A stretch of DNA of 64,000 bases from Paenibacillus sp. FSL R5-0766 (lineage in GTDB: Bacteria > Bacillota > Bacilli > Paenibacillales > Paenibacillaceae): NCBI RefSeq assembly GCF_037971845.1, contig NZ_CP150227.1, positions 1,550,001-1,614,000 on the forward strand, written 5' to 3'. Under the pieces are notes generated by a model, which did no database searches, was not told where the DNA came from, and worked only from the letters and a program-made list of their open reading frames with translations. Shown here one piece after another: positions 55,139 to 63,966 of this stretch (position 1 is its first letter; every line of letters begins with the position of its first letter). Both the position numbers and the translations under genes were made by a program.

Positions 55139-55810
55139 ATGGAAGTGGAATATTTGATGCGTGTACTCATAGCTGGAATATGTGGTGTGCTAATCGGATA
55201 TGAGCGGAAGAATCGAATGAAAGAAGCGGGAATCCGTACTCATTTTGTGGTCGCCGTTGGTGCTGCCCTGATGATGATTGTATCGAAATACGGATTCCAG
55301 GATCAGGCTGGCTGGGACAATCTGTCCCTTGACCCTTCAAGGATCGCTGCACAAGTCGTTAGCGGTGTGGGGTTCATTGGAGCGGGCATGATCTTCACAC
55401 AGCGTCACACGGTCAGGGGATTAACCACAGCAGCTGGCATATGGGCTACGGCGGGCATGGGACTTGCCGTGGGTTCAGGTCTGTATTGGACGGGTGCGGG
55501 CGTGACACTGCTTATTGTCGTGGCACAGATGTTACTGCATAGACCCACACGCTGGCTGGTATCCGCCCGAACAGAGACGTTAACCATCCATCTGCAAAAT
55601 GAGGGAGAGGCCCTGAAGACTGTTTTGGCACTGCTGGGGCAGGAGAAGATATCAGTCATCGGATTTAAGACAGAACAGCAAACAAGCACAGACTCCGTGG
55701 AAGAGACTGTGCTTGAGTTCACGTTGCAACTGCCGGGTTCATACCGGGGCGAGCAACTGATTATTTTGTTACAGGATGTGCCTCACGTTCGATCTGCTGA
55801 GTTAAAATAA
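55139..55810 (+). CDS. MgtC/SapB-family membrane protein
   Basis: A 223-aa protein. The ATG at 55139 follows AAAGAGGTGA; an upstream in-frame ATG at 55121 overlaps that site. The MgtC fold has an N-terminal membrane domain of four to five segments with the signature AGICGVLIGYERKNRMKEAGIRTHFVVAVGAALMM and VVSGVGFIGAGMIF, and a C-terminal soluble ACT-like domain (TLTIHLQNEG, ISVIGFKTE). It has been linked to magnesium stress and membrane ATPase control in other bacteria. No M-box is seen upstream. Confidence 0.92.
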   Translation: MEVEYLMRVLIAGICGVLIGYERKNRMKEAGIRTHFVVAVGAALMMIVSKYGFQDQAGWDNLSLDPSRIAAQVVSGVGFIGAGMIFTQRHTVRGLTTAAGIWATAGMGLAVGSGLYWTGAGVTLLIVVAQMLLHRPTRWLVSARTETLTIHLQNEGEALKTVLALLGQEKISVIGFKTEQQTSTDSVEETVLEFTLQLPGSYRGEQLIILLQDVPHVRSAELK

Positions 55811-55816
55811 AGAGAA

Positions 55817-55846
55817 CCTGCATGGATCAACAGGTGACCATGCAGG
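55817..55846. terminator. Hairpin between convergent genes
   Basis: The stem CCTGCATGG / CCATGCAGG, 9 bp perfect, has no T-run. It lies between the convergent MgtC-like and HAD genes. Confidence 0.45.
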
Positions 55847-55874
55847 GTCAGTGCTTAATTCAGTATGGGTTCAA

Positions 55875-56771
55875 TTACTGACCTTCTCCGACAGTCGTTT
55901 CTGGGCGGGATACCGGTTTACCTTCAAGCAGGCACTCAATGGCATGGGCAACACCGTGCTCCACATTGGTTAGCGTTATGGCTTTGGCTAATGCCTGGAT
56001 TTCGGGTTCGCCATTACCCATGGCGATGCCGAGTCCTGCCATTTTTAACATGGAGACATCGTTGAAGTTATCACCGATCGCTACTGTATCTTCCATGGAG
56101 ATGTTCAGGTGAGCCGCCAGTTTGGTGAGTGCATTACCTTTGGATACGTCCGGGTGCTGCATTTCGAAGTTATGCTCAAAGGATACAACCATGGCGACAT
56201 CGGATCGGGATGCGAAGTATTCTCGTCCTGTCTTTACTTTGTCCGGATTCATGGAGAAGGCCATAATATTATAGATGTAGGCTTCTGCCGGAATTTCCAG
56301 ATGGCTGTTTACGCGGTGGTAGTCTTTTTTGTCATAGTGTTTCTTGATGGAGCGAATCATGCGTGCAATGTCCTCACCAGGGTTCGAACCAAGAACACGT
56401 TCCATCTCGGCGAGCAAGGTCTCATGACTGCTACGCGGGGCATAGATGCCTTGTTGCGTTGAAGCCTCATAATAGACATCATGATCTTCCAGCCACTGCA
56501 TGACGGAAGCTGCTGTATCACGCTCAAGCGGAAGATGGAATAAACGTTCACCGTCTGCATCATGAATTGTCGCTCCGTTAGAGCCGATAATTGGGGTTTT
56601 GATTCCGCCTTCGCGGCTGATGGTCACAACATCGGAATAGACGCGTCCTGTAGCAATGGTAACCTTCATACCGGATTGCTGGGCCTTTTGGATGGCTGCG
56701 GCGTTCTCCGGGCTAATCTGGCTATCTATGTTCAACAAAGTTCCATCTAAATCTGTGGCAAATAATTTCAT
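55875..56771 (-). CDS. Cof-type HAD-IIB sugar-phosphatase
   Basis: A 298-aa phosphatase. The start ATG at 56771 follows AAGGAG. HAD motifs: the nucleophile Asp in LFATDLDGTLLN (residues 3-14), the Thr in TIATGR, the conserved Lys in DVSKGNALTKL and the acidic IGDNFNDVSML. It lies 4 nt after a DeoR-type regulator, and the pair is a common unit controlling phosphosugar levels. Unlike most such phosphatases the exact substrate is unknown. Confidence 0.93.
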   Translation of the reverse strand: MKLFATDLDGTLLNIDSQISPENAAAIQKAQQSGMKVTIATGRVYSDVVTISREGGIKTPIIGSNGATIHDADGERLFHLPLERDTAASVMQWLEDHDVYYEASTQQGIYAPRSSHETLLAEMERVLGSNPGEDIARMIRSIKKHYDKKDYHRVNSHLEIPAEAYIYNIMAFSMNPDKVKTGREYFASRSDVAMVVSFEHNFEMQHPDVSKGNALTKLAAHLNISMEDTVAIGDNFNDVSMLKMAGLGIAMGNGEPEIQALAKAITLTNVEHGVAHAIECLLEGKPVSRPETTVGEGQ

Positions 56772-56775
56772 ATAT

Positions 56776-57552
56776 TTACAACTCCTTATCATCTGTTGGT
56801 TCAGGAATGAGAATCTCAACCTGTTGTTCGGCTAGAAAAACAAGCCATTCTTTGGTTGGCCATTGATCCGTAATCAATACATCCACCAATGACCAGTCGG
56901 CAAAACGATAACCATAACGTCTATCAAACTTGGATTGATCTGCAAGAACAACAACCTTCTTGGCAGCTTTCATCATTTGGTGTTTAATTTTCCCTTCCTC
57001 TTCGGAAGCGCTGAAGCCATCCATGGTGATACCGCCAATACCGATAAAGGCTTTATCTACATAATAGTGGGAGAGGGTCTCGATAACAGAGGTACCGTAG
57101 ACATAACGTTGTTCCTTATCTACTTTGCCTCCGAGCAAACGAATCTGGACAGCAGTGTGATTGGAGAGAAGATCAGCGGAATGAATCGAATTAGTAATGA
57201 TGGTACAGGATTTGCCGTTCAAGTTCTCGGCACAGGCCTGCACAGTCGTGGAAGAGTCCAGAATAATGATCTCGCCTTGCCTTACAATGGCCGCAGCGAG
57301 TTTGCCGATGGCCCTCTTTTCCTCAGATACATCGAGTAAACGGTCTTTGTAGGATCTGAATTCTTGCGGAGGAGGGGGGAGAATCGCGCCGCCACGTGTT
57401 CGGATAATGGCATCCTGTTCCTCAAGCTTGATCAGATCCCTGCGTGCAGTATCCCGTGATACATCAAACAAGGAGACAATATCATCGGCTGAGATGCGAT
57501 TGTGTTTGCGTAGATGTTCAACAATGAGCTGCATTCGTTCTTCTTGAAACAA
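56776..57552 (-). CDS. DeoR/GlpR-family transcriptional regulator
   Basis: A 258-aa repressor. The start is the TTG at 57552, seven bases past GGAGGTGA, giving MFQEERMQLIVEHLRKHN; a GTG at 57561 lies inside the ribosome binding site. The helix-turn-helix ISADDIVSLFDVSRDTARRDLIKLEEQ is followed by the GG motif RTRGGAI, then a sugar-phosphate sensor domain. It is cotranscribed with the HAD phosphatase gene. Its own promoter carries three copies of TTATAAGT in helical phase, suggesting autoregulation. Confidence 0.93.
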   Translation of the reverse strand: MFQEERMQLIVEHLRKHNRISADDIVSLFDVSRDTARRDLIKLEEQDAIIRTRGGAILPPPPQEFRSYKDRLLDVSEEKRAIGKLAAAIVRQGEIIILDSSTTVQACAENLNGKSCTIITNSIHSADLLSNHTAVQIRLLGGKVDKEQRYVYGTSVIETLSHYYVDKAFIGIGGITMDGFSASEEEGKIKHQMMKAAKKVVVLADQSKFDRRYGYRFADWSLVDVLITDQWPTKEWLVFLAEQQVEILIPEPTDDKEL

Positions 57553-57601
57553 ACATGTCACCTCCGAGTGTATGGATGACCGTACTTATACTGATACTTT
57601 A

Positions 57602-57660
57602 ATTATAAGTATTCTTAATGTGATTTGCAATATTATAAGTGAACGTAAGTTTTTATAAGT
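57602..57660 (-). promoter_or_regulatory. DeoR-operon promoter with phased TTATAAGT boxes
   Basis: The minus-strand promoter is TTGCAA (57625-57630), a 17-nt spacer and a perfect TATAAT (57602-57607). The octamer TTATAAGT (plus strand) lies at 57603-57610, 57633-57640 and 57653-57660, so 30 and 20 nt apart, on the same face of the helix. The first covers the -10 and the second abuts the -35. Confidence 0.75.
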
Positions 57661-57795
57661 GTTTTAATGAATGATTCACATTTTTCCTGCATAGTGATGA
57701 CATTGGCATGAATAGGGGAGGTGGCGAATAACGGGGCTCTGAAGAACAGTATGCAATGGACAAAAAGGCTTGAAAAATAAATTTCAAAAAAAGTA

Positions 57796-57825
57796 TTGCA
57801 AGTTCAAATTGTCCTGTGGTATACT
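57796..57825 (+). promoter_or_regulatory. Promoter for the tRNA-Glu/Lys/Leu genes
   Basis: TTGCAA (57796-57801), an 18-nt spacer and TATACT (57820-57825), 35 nt before tRNA-Glu. Confidence 0.65.
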
Positions 57826-57860
57826 CATTCTTGTCGCCAAGAAAGACAACTTGTTATTAA

Positions 57861-57932
57861 GGCCCGTTGGTCAAGGGGTTAAGACACCTCCCTTTCACGG
57901 AGGTAACAGGGGTTCGAATCCCCTACGGGTCA
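57861..57932 (+). tRNA. tRNA-Glu (TTC)
   Basis: A 72-nt cloverleaf without encoded CCA. The acceptor pair is GGCCCGT / ACGGGTC, the anticodon loop is CTTTCAC with TTC, and the TPsiC arm is GGGGTTCGAATCCCC. Confidence 0.97.
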
Positions 57933-58038
57933 TATCTTCACCACCTCATGAGATCTACATTTTCGATGAGTAATCCTCAAAGTCATTGCTCTTATAGACA
58001 AGAATGAAGCATGGCACATCCGGTGAAGTTTACAGCAA

Positions 58039-58114
58039 GAGCCATTAGCTCAGTTGGTAGAGCACCTGACTTTTAATCAGGGTGTCGAAGGTTCGAGCCC
58101 TTCATGGCTCACCA
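58039..58114 (+). tRNA. tRNA-Lys (TTT)
   Basis: A 76-nt cloverleaf with CCA. The acceptor pair is GAGCCAT / ATGGCTC and the anticodon loop is CTTTTAA with TTT. Confidence 0.97.
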
Positions 58115-58131
58115 TTTTTACAATTGAATAT

Positions 58132-58214
58132 GCGGTCGTGGTGGAATGGCAGACACGCTATCTTGAGGGGGTAGTGGGTGTATACCCGTGGAGGTTCGAG
58201 TCCTCTCGACCGCA
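58132..58214 (+). tRNA. tRNA-Leu (GAG)
   Basis: An 83-nt class II tRNA. The acceptor pair is GCGGTCG / CGACCGC, the anticodon loop is TTGAGGG with GAG, and the variable arm is GTGGGTGTATACCCGT. No CCA is encoded. Confidence 0.96.
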
Positions 58215-58383
58215 TCACAGCAACAACATAAGATAGACTTCTATGATCATTCATGGGAGTCTATCTTTGTGTTATACGATATACATCATTCTGTGCCAGG
58301 CATATAAAGGCTGAGCATTCAGGAATAATGTGGTATAATTCAAGCAGATGAGTTGATTATTACGGTTGGAAGGCGGTTCTTGT

Positions 58384-58809
58384 ATGCAGTCGATCTATGA
58401 GCGAATTGAACACCTGATTGCCGAACGAGGAATGACCAAGAAGGCTTTCTGCCAACAGCTGAAGATTAGCACAGGCAATCTGGGTGATTGGAAACGTGGC
58501 AAGTCTATTCCGAGTACGAATAAATTAATTGAGATTGCTTCGTTTTTTGATGTGAGCCTTGACTGGCTCATGATTGGACGTCCATCGAAGGAAGCGATGG
58601 TTCGGGAAAAACGGGAGGATTATTTTTTTGACGTTTTGCGGCAATTGAATTGCCAAGAAAGTGAATTATCGACTGTGGAACAGTCTTTTATCAGCGAATA
58701 TATTGAGTTCACTCGTTACCGCAAATCCAAGGAAAGCAAGGATGCAGGCGACTATCGCTATAAACCTGAGAACAAATCAGAGAACGATTCTGAGGAAAAC
58801 GAAGCGTAA
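58384..58809 (+). CDS. XRE-family regulator
   Basis: A 141-aa protein starting with ATG at 58384 behind GGAAGGCGG. The N-terminal Cro/C1 helix-turn-helix (MTKKAFCQQLKISTGNLGDWKRGKSIPSTNKLIEIASFFDVSLDWLM) is followed by a helical, then Lys/Glu/Asn-rich C-terminus. A TATAAT lies 47 nt upstream. It stands alone between the tRNA cluster and the urease operon; the target is unknown. Confidence 0.88.
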   Translation: MQSIYERIEHLIAERGMTKKAFCQQLKISTGNLGDWKRGKSIPSTNKLIEIASFFDVSLDWLMIGRPSKEAMVREKREDYFFDVLRQLNCQESELSTVEQSFISEYIEFTRYRKSKESKDAGDYRYKPENKSENDSEENEA

Positions 58810-58841
58810 GTGATATGAGCAGCATCCATAGACTGAATGTA

Positions 58842-58896
58842 CAAAAACCTCTGGACTAATCCGAACACACTCGGAGACAGTTCAGAGGTTTTTTTG
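58842..58896. terminator. Bidirectional terminator
   Basis: The stem AAAAACCTCTG / CAGAGGTTTTT, with an inner CCGA/TCGG pair, has T-runs on both strands. It ends the XRE gene and the urease operon. Confidence 0.92.
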
Positions 58897-58921
58897 TATT
58901 AACCATGCATGCTTCATGCCC

Positions 58922-59824
58922 TTATTTACGAAAGACAAGAGTTTCTTTGCCCAGCAGATGGGGGCGGAGTGTGTTCCAGATCTGAAGACACTGCTCCTGA
59001 AGCTCCCAAGCTGCCATGCCAAGGAGTCGAACGCCGATGCCTCCGGTTGCCAGCAAACTTGCACCTGCGAGCATCCGTCCATCTGGTGGCAGCGCGGATC
59101 TGACTTGCTCCAACTCCGCAGTACCAAGCCCCGGTGCGATCATCCACAACGCAGCGGTATGGGTATAGTGAAGGAGAGACGCGGAGTGTTTGGGATCATC
59201 GGTATCCGGTTCGAGTCCGAATCGATCCCAGACAGCCAGTTGTTCACCTTGCCATATCTCCGTCAAGCTGCGGTAACGCTCGAATTGGAAAGCTTCTCCC
59301 CGATGAATCCGTCCGGCAGACCAGATATCTGCATAGGCCAAGATTGCCCTTTCTTCCAGCTCAAAGGTTACAGCGAGCGAAGAAGAACTTCCTTTGAAGG
59401 GAATGACGCATTCAGGAAAGTATTCCAGCGTGGCCCCTTTTCCCAACCGAAAGTGATGATTAACGGATGAGGGAATGGAAGGTGTAGGATGAAGTCTGGT
59501 AGCAGATGTGCTGCTCAGCATGACATGGGTGCCTTCACCTAATTCCCACTCGGAATGATAATGATCCCCGTTAAGGACTCCGGGCGAGACGTCTGACGTG
59601 TACACACATAATTCGGTTCCGCCTCCGGGAGGTCGAAAGGATCGGCTAAACCGGAGAGGTGCGCTGTAATAACGATCAGTCATGACAGTCCGGTCGCCTT
59701 GAAAGGCAAAGGTGGCCCGAAGCTCGCTGCGGCGTGTGACGGGCGCACCTGCACTTTCATTCCCATTTATCTCTGTTCCCGTGGGGACAGAAGATGATTT
59801 AATGCGAGTGAGTGCCATGTTCAT
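58922..59824 (-). CDS. ureD: Urease accessory protein UreD (UreH)
   Basis: About 300 aa. UreD joins UreF and UreG to form the complex that loads nickel into urease. Family words seen: [30 protein letters not shown] near the start, [47 protein letters not shown], and [14 protein letters not shown]. The start is inside the end of ureG: ATG at 59824 or 59818, so translation is coupled. It is the last gene of the operon, before a strong terminator. Confidence 0.93.
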   Translation of the reverse strand: MNMALTRIKSSSVPTGTEINGNESAGAPVTRRSELRATFAFQGDRTVMTDRYYSAPLRFSRSFRPPGGGTELCVYTSDVSPGVLNGDHYHSEWELGEGTHVMLSSTSATRLHPTPSIPSSVNHHFRLGKGATLEYFPECVIPFKGSSSSLAVTFELEERAILAYADIWSAGRIHRGEAFQFERYRSLTEIWQGEQLAVWDRFGLEPDTDDPKHSASLLHYTHTAALWMIAPGLGTAELEQVRSALPPDGRMLAGASLLATGGIGVRLLGMAAWELQEQCLQIWNTLRPHLLGKETLVFRK

Positions 59825-60518
59825 GGCTGTGTGAATGCAGATGTGCAGCGGAAGCATCGTCATCCATATATTGATGTTCAAGCCAGTGGACAATCTCGGA
59901 TACACCTTCACCGCTCATTAGATTAGACATGACATAAGGGCGGCCTTCGCGTACCCGCTCGGTATCATTTTTCATAACTTCCAGGCTTGCTCCAACGTAA
60001 GGGGCAAGGTCGGTTTTGTTGATTAACAACAGATCTGAACGCGTGATGCCAGGACCGCCTTTGCGAGGAAGTTTCTCCCCTTGGGCAACGTCGATAATGT
60101 AGATGAACACATCAGCCAGTTCCGGACTGAATGCAGCAGAGAGATTGTCGCCGCCACTCTCGATGAAGATCAGTTGCAGATCCGGGAAACGTTCAATCAA
60201 CTCGTCAACTGCTTCGAAATTCATGGAGGCATCCTCACGAATAGCCGTGTGTGGGCATCCGCCTGTCTCTACGCCAATAATACGCTCTGGTGCCAGGGCA
60301 TTCTGACGCAGCAAAATCTCGGCATCTTCCTTGGTATAAATGTCATTCGTGATGACAGCAAGGCTATAACGTGTACGCAGTGCCTTGGACAGCTTCTCCA
60401 CCAGGGCTGTTTTACCTGAGCCTACCGGTCCACCAATTCCAATTCGCATCGGACGACTCCGATCAAATGCCTTACGTTCCCACTCCGGATGATGCGTATG
60501 ATTAGCTCCTCCACACAT
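59799..60518 (-). CDS. ureG: Urease accessory GTPase UreG with His-rich ends
   Basis: A 239-aa SIMIBI GTPase that drives nickel delivery. The P-loop GPVGSGKT is at residues 30-37; then [11 protein letters not shown], the nickel-binding CPH in [19 protein letters not shown], and [16 protein letters not shown]. Both ends are His-rich: N-terminal NHTHHPEW and C-terminal [14 protein letters not shown], which may store nickel. This matters because the operon has no ureE. The ATG is behind AGGAGGAATTG. Confidence 0.96.
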   Translation of the reverse strand: MCGGANHTHHPEWERKAFDRSRPMRIGIGGPVGSGKTALVEKLSKALRTRYSLAVITNDIYTKEDAEILLRQNALAPERIIGVETGGCPHTAIREDASMNFEAVDELIERFPDLQLIFIESGGDNLSAAFSPELADVFIYIIDVAQGEKLPRKGGPGITRSDLLLINKTDLAPYVGASLEVMKNDTERVREGRPYVMSNLMSGEGVSEIVHWLEHQYMDDDASAAHLHSHSHEHGTHSH

Positions 60519-60551
60519 AACAATTCCTCCTAAGTTAGATAAAAGTTGTAG

Positions 60552-61247
60552 TTAAGACATAAACAGCCGCGCGGGTAAGGTCTCATGCCGCATGGCGTAG
60601 ATTTCCTGGGCGATTCCGAAGCTGTGCATATCTTCCGGGTCGTTTTCCCGAATGAGCGCCCATTCCGCTTCGATATCGTCAAGCAGTTTTTGAATCAACA
60701 TCTGCGCTTCGGTTTGTCCGATGGGCAGCAGGCGAAGTGCGCTGTTCACATAAGCGTTCACCGAGGTATACAGATGCCCGGTAACGGCTTCATCCAATTC
60801 AATCTCCAACTGATAGTTGATATAACCGTGAATGGTCGTGATGCCGCAATACGCGCCATGTTCCCGGATGGCCTTATCAATTAGGGAAAAGTCCATCCAT
60901 GGATAGAGTGAACGGGCCAGCTTGAGCAGTCGTTTTCCCATTTTGTGGCCGCTTTCCCTGAGTTCCCGAGGGGAGCGCTGGGCGTGGACACGTTTATCAT
61001 ACAGGGCAAGTAGAGCGGCATCTTGCTGTTTTATCGCCTGATAGACGCCTTTGATGGCAAGACCATCTAGTCGTACAAGACTGGAATGAAGTTGGCTGCG
61101 AATAAACTGTTCAAGCTGCGCGGTATTTTGCACGGTGCCATCATGCGTGTAAGCTTCCAGACCGAAGGAATGGGAGAAACCACCGATAGGCAGGGCCGAA
61201 TCCAGCAGCTGAACATAACGGAGTAGCTTCGTGCCACTGTTCATCAT
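60552..61247 (-). CDS. ureF: Urease accessory protein UreF
   Basis: A 231-aa all-helical protein that gates UreG in the activation complex. It begins LLRYVQLLDSALPIGGFSHSFGLEAY, the hallmark of the family, and has ALRLLPIGQTEAQ. The start is ATG at 61247 or 61244 behind AAGGGGGCAC. It follows ureC by 33 nt, the place where ureE lies in most Bacillota operons. Confidence 0.95.
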   Translation of the reverse strand: MMNSGTKLLRYVQLLDSALPIGGFSHSFGLEAYTHDGTVQNTAQLEQFIRSQLHSSLVRLDGLAIKGVYQAIKQQDAALLALYDKRVHAQRSPRELRESGHKMGKRLLKLARSLYPWMDFSLIDKAIREHGAYCGITTIHGYINYQLEIELDEAVTGHLYTSVNAYVNSALRLLPIGQTEAQMLIQKLLDDIEAEWALIRENDPEDMHSFGIAQEIYAMRHETLPARLFMS

Positions 61248-61280
61248 GAGTGCCCCCTTATCAGCTAATCCGTATTTCTA

Positions 61281-62999
61281 TCAAAACATAAAGTACCGCT
61301 GTGCCATAGGCAACTCGTCTGCGGGTTCACAGGTGAGAAGCTCGCCGTCGGCGCGTACCTCATAGGTCTCGGGATCGACTTCAATGACAGGGGTGACGTC
61401 GTTATGAATCATGTCTTTTTTACTGACCGAGCGACAGCCCTTGACGGGTTCAACCCGCTTTTTCAGGCCCAATGACTCTTTGATCCCCGCATCTGCTGCG
61501 GCTTGGGAGACAAAGGTGATCGATCCGCTGGCAATGGCGCTACCATAAGCTCCGAACATGGGTCTGCCAAATACCGGCTGAGGTGTCGGGATGGATGCAT
61601 TGGGATCACCCATCTGGGCGAATGTAATCATGCCACCTTTGATGACAATCTCGGGTTTAACTCCGAAGTAGGCTGGTTTCCATACGATTAGATCGGCCAG
61701 CTTTCCAACTTCCACCGAACCGACGAGATGACCGATTCCGTGTGCAATAGCTGGATTGATGGTGTACTTGGCGACATATCTCTTGATCCGATCGTTATCG
61801 GAGGGTGAATCCGAGTTGAGTTCAAGTTTACCGCGCTGTTTTTTCATTTTGTCGGCTGTCTGCCAGGTACGGATAATGACTTCGCCCACTCGGCCCATGG
61901 CCTGTGAATCGGAGCTGATGATGCTGAACACGCCAAGATCATGCAAAATGTCTTCTGCTGCGATGGTTTCGGGACGAATCCGTGAATCGGCAAAAGCGAC
62001 ATCTTCCGGGATGGAAGGGTCCAGATGGTGACACACCATCAACATATCAAGGTGCTCTTCTACGGTGTTGCGTGTGTACGGTCGTGTTGGGTTGGTTGAT
62101 GAGGGGATAACGTAGGACTCCCCAGCGGCCCGGATAATATCCGGTGCGTGTCCGCCACCAGCGCCTTCCGTATGGTACGTGTGGATCGTCCGGCCGTTGA
62201 TCGCAGCCAGGGTGTTTTCGAGAAATCCGGTTTCGTTCAGTGTATCGGTGTGGATAGCGACTTGAACATCATGTTCCCCGGCGGCAGTCAGGCAAGCATC
62301 GATAGCGCTCGGCGTAGTGCCCCAATCTTCATGCAGCTTCAGGCCGATTACCCCAGCTTCAATCTGTTCAATTAAAGGTGCGGTACTGGAACTGTTGCCT
62401 TTGCCAAGGTAACCGATGTTCATGGGAAAAGCCTCTGCCGATTCTAACATCCGGTGGATGTGCCAGGCTCCTGGTGTGCAGGTGGTGGCTTTGGTTCCTG
62501 TTGCGGGTCCTGTTCCGCCGCCGATCATGGTCGTGACCCCGGAGGATAATGCAGTCTGAATCTGCTGTGGGCAGATGAAATGAATATGGGTATCAATGCC
62601 GCCAGCAGTTACAATCATGCCTTCACCAGCGATGATTTCGGTGGAAGCACCGATGACCAGAGCGGGATGAACGCCATCCATTGTATCCGGGTTACCGGAT
62701 TTGCCAATGGCGCAGATGTGACCATCCCGAATGCCGATATCCGCTTTTACAATGCCCCAATGATCGATAATGATAGCGTTGGTGATAACAGTATCAGGAG
62801 TGCCGTCACTTCGCAGAGCAGTCGTAGACTGGCCCATCCCGTCGCGGATAACCTTGCCGCCCCCGAACTTGCTCTCATCTCCGTATACGGCATAATCATG
62901 TTCAATCTCTGCCCATAGTTCGGTATCTGCAAGTCTTACGGCATCGCCGGTTGTCGGTCCAAACATGGACGCGTACTGTTCACGGCTCATTCGTTTCAT
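61281..62999 (-). CDS. ureC: Urease alpha subunit
   Basis: A 572-aa catalytic subunit that hydrolyses urea to ammonia and carbamate with two nickel ions. The nickel ligands are visible: HIH in [14 protein letters not shown], the carbamylated Lys in [15 protein letters not shown], the histidines of VAIHTDT and [15 protein letters not shown], and the late Asp in DSQAMGR; the flap Cys-His is in [13 protein letters not shown]. The length is standard. The ATG overlaps the ureB stop (ATGA). Confidence 0.98.
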   Translation of the reverse strand: MKRMSREQYASMFGPTTGDAVRLADTELWAEIEHDYAVYGDESKFGGGKVIRDGMGQSTTALRSDGTPDTVITNAIIIDHWGIVKADIGIRDGHICAIGKSGNPDTMDGVHPALVIGASTEIIAGEGMIVTAGGIDTHIHFICPQQIQTALSSGVTTMIGGGTGPATGTKATTCTPGAWHIHRMLESAEAFPMNIGYLGKGNSSSTAPLIEQIEAGVIGLKLHEDWGTTPSAIDACLTAAGEHDVQVAIHTDTLNETGFLENTLAAINGRTIHTYHTEGAGGGHAPDIIRAAGESYVIPSSTNPTRPYTRNTVEEHLDMLMVCHHLDPSIPEDVAFADSRIRPETIAAEDILHDLGVFSIISSDSQAMGRVGEVIIRTWQTADKMKKQRGKLELNSDSPSDNDRIKRYVAKYTINPAIAHGIGHLVGSVEVGKLADLIVWKPAYFGVKPEIVIKGGMITFAQMGDPNASIPTPQPVFGRPMFGAYGSAIASGSITFVSQAAADAGIKESLGLKKRVEPVKGCRSVSKKDMIHNDVTPVIEVDPETYEVRADGELLTCEPADELPMAQRYFMF

Positions 63000-63385
63000 G
63001 AAGATTCACCCCCATCTTGTATGGGAGGAGAGAACGTCTTCAGGAATGCCTCCAGTTTCAGTGGATCAGGAGCTTGATCCGCAGAGCCTTCGGTTAATCC
63101 GTTGAACCCGTGAATCTGGCGTTTGCCGCCAAAGGTTGTGAGTTCAACAGGTTTCTCTTCACCAGGTTCGAAGCGGACTGCGGTGCCTGCCGGAATGTGC
63201 AGGCGATGTCCAAAAGCTGACGTGCGATCAAAGTCCAGTGCTGCATTAACTTCATAAAAGTGAACGTGAGAGCCGACCTGGACGGGGCGGTCGCCGCGGT
63301 TAAGGACAATGAGTCGTAGGGTTAAACGATCCGGATGACAGATGATGTCGTCATCTGGCTTCAAACGGTATTCACCAGGAATCAT
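62996..63385 (-). CDS. ureB: Urease beta subunit
   Basis: A 129-aa structural subunit. Family words: [81 protein letters not shown]. It is a separate gene, not fused to ureA as in Helicobacter. Its stop overlaps the ureC ATG. Confidence 0.97.
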   Translation of the reverse strand: MIPGEYRLKPDDDIICHPDRLTLRLIVLNRGDRPVQVGSHVHFYEVNAALDFDRTSAFGHRLHIPAGTAVRFEPGEEKPVELTTFGGKRQIHGFNGLTEGSADQAPDPLKLEAFLKTFSPPIQDGGESS

Positions 63386-63402
63386 GGTTTCTCCTGCCTT
63401 TC

Positions 63403-63705
63403 TCAGCGTATAGGTTCGTGTACAGTAACCAGTTTCGTACCGTCAGGAAATGTGGCTTCTACCTGTACTTCAGGAATCATATCGGGAACACCATCCATAC
63501 AGTCTTCACGTGTCAGGATGGTGCCTCCGTATCTCATTAATTCGGCAACACTCATTCCATCCCGTGCTCGTTCCATCAGTTCGGAGGTCAACAAGGCGAT
63601 GGCTTCGGGAACATTCAACTTGAGTCCGCGTGCTCTTCGTTCACGGGCGAGGTTAGCGGCCACGGTAATCAGGAGTTTTTCCTTTTCCTGCTCAGTCCAG
63701 TGCAA
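63403..63705 (-). CDS. ureA: Urease gamma subunit
   Basis: A 100-aa subunit, first gene of the operon. The start is TTG at 63705 behind AAAGGTCGG, giving [39 protein letters not shown], followed by the family segment [27 protein letters not shown]. It is under the GlnR/TnrA-overlapped promoter at 63767-63795. Confidence 0.97.
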   Translation of the reverse strand: MHWTEQEKEKLLITVAANLARERRARGLKLNVPEAIALLTSELMERARDGMSVAELMRYGGTILTREDCMDGVPDMIPEVQVEATFPDGTKLVTVHEPIR

Positions 63706-63758
63706 GGCAATCCGACCTTTCGCTTATAATGTCTGATATGTTCATGGATCATGTTATA

Positions 63759-63795
63759 TGTTAAATATACTCACACAGGGTGAATCCTTTGTCAA
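63759..63795 (-). promoter_or_regulatory. ure promoter with GlnR/TnrA box
   Basis: On the minus strand TTGACA (63790-63795) is followed after 17 nt by GAGTAT (63767-63772). TGTTAAATATACTCACA (63759-63775) fits the 17-bp GlnR/TnrA consensus TGTNAN7TNACA at every defined base and covers the -10. Repression in nitrogen excess is expected. Confidence 0.78.
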
Positions 63796-63852
63796 TAAGC
63801 TTCAAGGCATATTAGCAGTATGCATGAAACGAGTAGGCATGAAATAAAATTA

Positions 63853-63892
63853 TGTAAGCTATATTGACATGAAGAGTGTAACCCTCCATAAT
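63853..63892 (+). promoter_or_regulatory. Divergent promoter with second GlnR/TnrA box
   Basis: TGTAAGCTATATTGACA (63853-63869) fits TGTNAN7TNACA at every defined base. Its last six bases are the TTGACA -35 (63864-63869) of a plus-strand promoter with CATAAT (63887-63892) after 17 nt. Confidence 0.78.
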
Positions 63893-63900
63893 TTGGATCA

Positions 63901-63936
63901 ACGAACATTTCGGACGCAAATGACCTTAATGTTCGT
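63901..63936 (+). promoter_or_regulatory. CGAAC palindrome in the leader
   Basis: The inverted repeat ACGAACATT-N18-AATGTTCGT lies just downstream of the plus-strand promoter. Each arm with flank fits 11 of 13 positions of the B. subtilis PurR PurBox (AWWWCCGAACWWT), in the same head-to-head layout. It might instead be an RNA hairpin. Confidence 0.45.
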
Positions 63937-63966
63937 CAATAGACTAAAAAAAGGGAGTGTAGGCTA

